DNA of 64,000 nucleotides from CAMPKL01 sp963817465 (GTDB taxonomy: Bacteria > Acidobacteriota > Terriglobia > Bryobacterales > UBA6623): the NCBI GenBank assembly GCA_963817465.1, contig CAWFOP010000005.1, positions 248,001 through 312,000 of the forward strand, read 5' to 3'. Each line of letters begins with the position of its first letter. Within the stretch, counting starts at the first letter, position 1. A model generated the notes under the pieces. It saw only the letters and a list, made by a program, of their open reading frames with translations. It did no database searches and was not told the origin of the DNA. Below are positions 61,381 to 64,000 of this stretch, piece after piece. The position numbers and the translations under genes were made by a program.

Positions 61381-64000
61381 TCACAGCACTCGCATCGCGA
61401 AGCTCTCGCCGGCAAAGCGCGCCCTGCTTGATGAACGTTTGGAATCCAGGCGGGGCGTGGTGACGCCGATCGCGGTGATCGGCCTTGGTTGCCGCTTTCC
61501 GGGGGCGCCGAATCCGGACGCTTTCTGGCAACTGTTGCGAGACGGCGGCGATGCGATCAGTGAGGTGCCCGAAGATCGCTGGAACGTCGATGCGTTCTAC
61601 GACCCGGATCCGGCGATGCCTGGCAAGATGAGCACGCGCTGGGGCGGATTTCTCGGTGGTGTCGACGGTTTCGACCCGGAGTTTTTTGGCATCTCCCCGC
61701 GCGAGGCGGCGCGGATGGATCCACAGCAACGGCTTCTGCTTCAGGTGGCCTGGGAAGCGTTGGAAGACGCTGGGCAGGTGGCGGAACGGCTGGCCGGATC
61801 GGCCACGGGCGTGTTCGTAGGGATCGCAACCAACGATTACGGCGCCATGCAGTTAACCGACATCCCCCGGATCGATGGGCACGCCGGCACGGGCAGCGCG
61901 ATGAGTATCGCAGCCAATCGACTCTCTTACTTCTTCGATTTCCGAGGGCCGAGCATGGCGGTGGATACCGCGTGTTCGTCGTCGCTGGTCGCGGTCCACC
62001 TTGCCTGCCAGAGCCTTTGGAGCGGCGAAAGCACGCTGGCGCTTGCCGGCGGCGTAAACCTGATTCTGACACCGGGGATCGCGATCAACTTCACGAAGGC
62101 CGGGGCAATGGCGCCCGACGGACGCTGCAAGGCTTTCGATTCGAGAGCAAACGGCTATGTTCGGGGCGAGGGAGCCGGAATCGTCGTTCTGAAGCCTCTC
62201 TCGGCTGCCCTCACCGACGGAGATCCGGTGCACGCCGTCATCCGCGGCAGTGCGGTGAATCAGGATGGCCGGACCAACGGTCTGATGGCCCCGAACCGCT
62301 ACTCTCAGGAGGCGGTTCTGCGGGAAGCTTACGGCCGCGCGCGAGTTTCCCCGGGCGAGGTCCAGTACGTGGAGGCACATGGAACCGGCACGCTGCTGGG
62401 CGATCCGATCGAGGCGGGAGCGCTTGGGGTAGTTCTTGCGGCCGGCCGCCCCGCGGAGCAGCGCTGCCTGCTTGGCGCTGTGAAGACCAATATCGGGCAT
62501 CTGGAAGCTGCCGCCGGGATCGCCGGACTGATCAAAGTCGTGCTGTCTCTCCGGCGCCGGCAGATTCCCCCGAGCCTGCATTTTCTACAGCCGAACCCTC
62601 ACATCCCGTTCGAAACGCTCCCCCTCAGACTAGCGAACCAACTGGAGCCTTGGCCTTCCTATGGAGAAACGGCGCTGGCCGGGGTGAGCTCGTTCGGATT
62701 CGGCGGGACCAACGCTCACGTGGTTCTGGAGGGGGCGCCTCCCTCCGAAAGCGAAGCGGAGCCGGCGGACCAGGCTGAGCTGCTGCCGCTGTCGGCGCGA
62801 GCTCCGCAGGCCCTCCGGGAGATCGCTCAGCGCTACCGCGATTCGCTGGCCGCCCCCTCGCCGGAATGCTGGCGCGACGTCTGCGCCACTTCCGCGCTGC
62901 GACGTAGCCATCATGATCAACGGCTGGCTCTGGTCGCCCAGTCCAGGGAGGAAGCCTGCGAGCGCCTGGACGCCTTTCTCGCCCAGGAACCCTGCGCCGG
63001 CATCTTCACCAACTCGAAAGCAGTCTCGAAGCGCAAGCTCGTTTTCGTGTTCTCGGGACAGGGGTCGCAGTGGCACGGAATGGGGCGTCAACTGCTGGAA
63101 GAGCAACCCGTCTTCCGATCCACCATCGAGCGATGCGACGAGATCATGCGGGAGTTGGCCGGCTGGTCCGTACTGGAGGTATTGCGCGCGGAGACTTCGA
63201 TCGAGGGGATCGACATCATCCAACCGGTGCTGTTCGCGATGCAGGTTGCGCTCGGTGAAATGTGGCGGTCCTGGGGTATCCAGCCGGATGCGGCGGTGGG
63301 CCACAGCATGGGAGAAGTGGCCGCGGCGAACTTCGCCGGGGCGATAACGCTACGCGATGCGCTGCAAGTGGTGTGGTGGCGAAGCCACCGGATGAAGCGC
63401 ATCAGCGGATTCGGCGCGATGGCGGTCATTGAGCTTTCGCTGGACCGTGTCGAGCAAGCCTTGCAAGGTTTTGAGGACCGCCTGTCGGTGGCGGCCAGCA
63501 ACAGCCCGGTCTCAACGGTGGTGTCCGGCGACCCGGCGGCGCTGGACCAGGTAATGACCGCCCTGCAAGCGGATGGAGTTTTCTGCCGGCTGGTAAAAGT
63601 GGATGTCGCCGCGCACAGCCCGCAGTTGGAGCCGCTCCGCGGCGAGGTGCTGGAGGGGTTGCGGGGAGTATCCTCCTCACCTCCGTCAATCCCGTTCTAC
63701 TCGACGGTGCGGAGCGGGAACCAGGACAACCTCGACGCGGAGTACTGGTGGCGGAACATGCGGGACCCTGTCCGTTTCTCGGAGGCAGTGGACCGTTTGA
63801 TCGAAACCGGACACCATCTTTTTCTCGAAGTTAGCCCTCACCCGATTCTGGTGGCGGCCATTCTGGATTCATTGCGGGCTCACGGAGCCGAGGGCGCGGC
63901 GCTCTGGTCGCTTCGCCGAGACGCTGATGAACGGGCAATGCTCCTGGGCTCGCTCGGGAGTCTGTACGCGGCGGCGTGGCCCATCGATTGGCGCAAGGTC
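61373..64000 (+). CDS. Modular type I polyketide synthase, KS-AT visible (3' end outside window)
   Basis: ATG at 61373 inside the carrier-protein stop region; the frame is open for 876 codons to the window edge. An N-terminal docking-like stretch (KLSPAKRALLDERLE) precedes the ketosynthase (from about residue 31): active-site Cys201 in DTACSSSLVAVH, the two His in EAHGTGTLLGDPIE and KTNIGHLEAAAG. The acyltransferase starts near residue 557 (FVFSGQGSQWHGMG) with Ser645 in GHSMGE. The specificity segment reads VDVAAHSPQ; this VAAH is neither plain HAFH (malonyl) nor YASH (methylmalonyl), so the extender unit is left open. Later domains are beyond the edge. As first module it likely extends the FAAL-loaded acyl chain. 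Confidence 0.95.
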   Translation, partial: MNSHSTRIAKLSPAKRALLDERLESRRGVVTPIAVIGLGCRFPGAPNPDAFWQLLRDGGDAISEVPEDRWNVDAFYDPDPAMPGKMSTRWGGFLGGVDGFDPEFFGISPREAARMDPQQRLLLQVAWEALEDAGQVAERLAGSATGVFVGIATNDYGAMQLTDIPRIDGHAGTGSAMSIAANRLSYFFDFRGPSMAVDTACSSSLVAVHLACQSLWSGESTLALAGGVNLILTPGIAINFTKAGAMAPDGRCKAFDSRANGYVRGEGAGIVVLKPLSAALTDGDPVHAVIRGSAVNQDGRTNGLMAPNRYSQEAVLREAYGRARVSPGEVQYVEAHGTGTLLGDPIEAGALGVVLAAGRPAEQRCLLGAVKTNIGHLEAAAGIAGLIKVVLSLRRRQIPPSLHFLQPNPHIPFETLPLRLANQLEPWPSYGETALAGVSSFGFGGTNAHVVLEGAPPSESEAEPADQAELLPLSARAPQALREIAQRYRDSLAAPSPECWRDVCATSALRRSHHDQRLALVAQSREEACERLDAFLAQEPCAGIFTNSKAVSKRKLVFVFSGQGSQWHGMGRQLLEEQPVFRSTIERCDEIMRELAGWSVLEVLRAETSIEGIDIIQPVLFAMQVALGEMWRSWGIQPDAAVGHSMGEVAAANFAGAITLRDALQVVWWRSHRMKRISGFGAMAVIELSLDRVEQALQGFEDRLSVAASNSPVSTVVSGDPAALDQVMTALQADGVFCRLVKVDVAAHSPQLEPLRGEVLEGLRGVSSSPPSIPFYSTVRSGNQDNLDAEYWWRNMRDPVRFSEAVDRLIETGHHLFLEVSPHPILVAAILDSLRAHGAEGAALWSLRRDADERAMLLGSLGSLYAAAWPIDWRKV

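Noticed and set aside
1..64000. CRISPR arrays and rRNA genes
   Set aside because: No regularly spaced direct repeats and no recognisable rRNA segments were seen.

Overview
The window is high-GC DNA that reads as an acidobacterium, probably a Solibacter/Bryobacterales-like lineage. This is inferred from gene content: two Oar-like TonB-dependent receptors with an N-terminal carboxypeptidase-regulatory domain, two secreted FG-GAP/ASPIC-UnbV (CRTAC1-like) proteins, paired DUF1549-DUF1553/DUF1501 and DUF1592/DUF1552 cassettes, a winged-helix/TolB-propeller regulator and a DUF1559-type pseudopilin. No rRNA or taxonomic marker was compared.

Layout. 1-16.7 kb holds mostly ordinary genes: a ClC channel, a ClpB-like AAA+ ATPase, a TonB receptor, a LytTR response regulator, a LolD-type ATPase, glgC, an M1 peptidase, uvrB with two overlapping downstream genes, a YdjC deacetylase and a leucine-rich-repeat protein. 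17-37 kb holds envelope and secreted functions: a lytic transglycosylase, an AMIN amidase, an amidohydrolase, a class III aminotransferase, a 989-residue OmpA/PKD/Ig-repeat protein, the two cytochrome/DUF cassettes, a nucleoside-hydrolase-like protein and a DUF5060 lipoprotein.

37.4-48.7 kb, all on the minus strand, is the most unusual part. A histidine kinase, a NarL-type regulator and an ASPIC protein form one operon. Downstream a TonB receptor, an AhpD-like CxxC protein, a deiodinase-like protein, a second ASPIC protein and a TPR protein form a tightly packed set. The deiodinase-like gene has an in-frame UGA exactly at the catalytic selenocysteine position (GSYT-U-PPF), followed by a bacterial-SECIS-like hairpin. 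I call it a selenoprotein.

48.7-57.1 kb is a patchwork accessory region: a degenerate tRNA-Ala remnant, a winged-helix/TolB gene, a pseudopilin, a complete-looking tRNA-Ala with 6 extra bases in its anticodon loop, a HEPN-like gene, a fragment of a helix-hairpin-helix-like gene, a DUF4157 protein and an internally deleted IS630-family element with 19-bp terminal repeats. From 57.2 kb to the right edge begins a biosynthetic cluster: flavin-dependent halogenase, fatty acyl-AMP ligase, acyl carrier protein and a type I polyketide synthase (KS-AT, cut by the window edge). It is probably a route to a halogenated lipid-polyketide.

At least nine positions in seven long genes need removal of exactly one base to restore a full-length protein. 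Two or three other genes in the accessory region need one base added. This is either consensus error or real decay, and it affects how the coordinates of those genes should be used.
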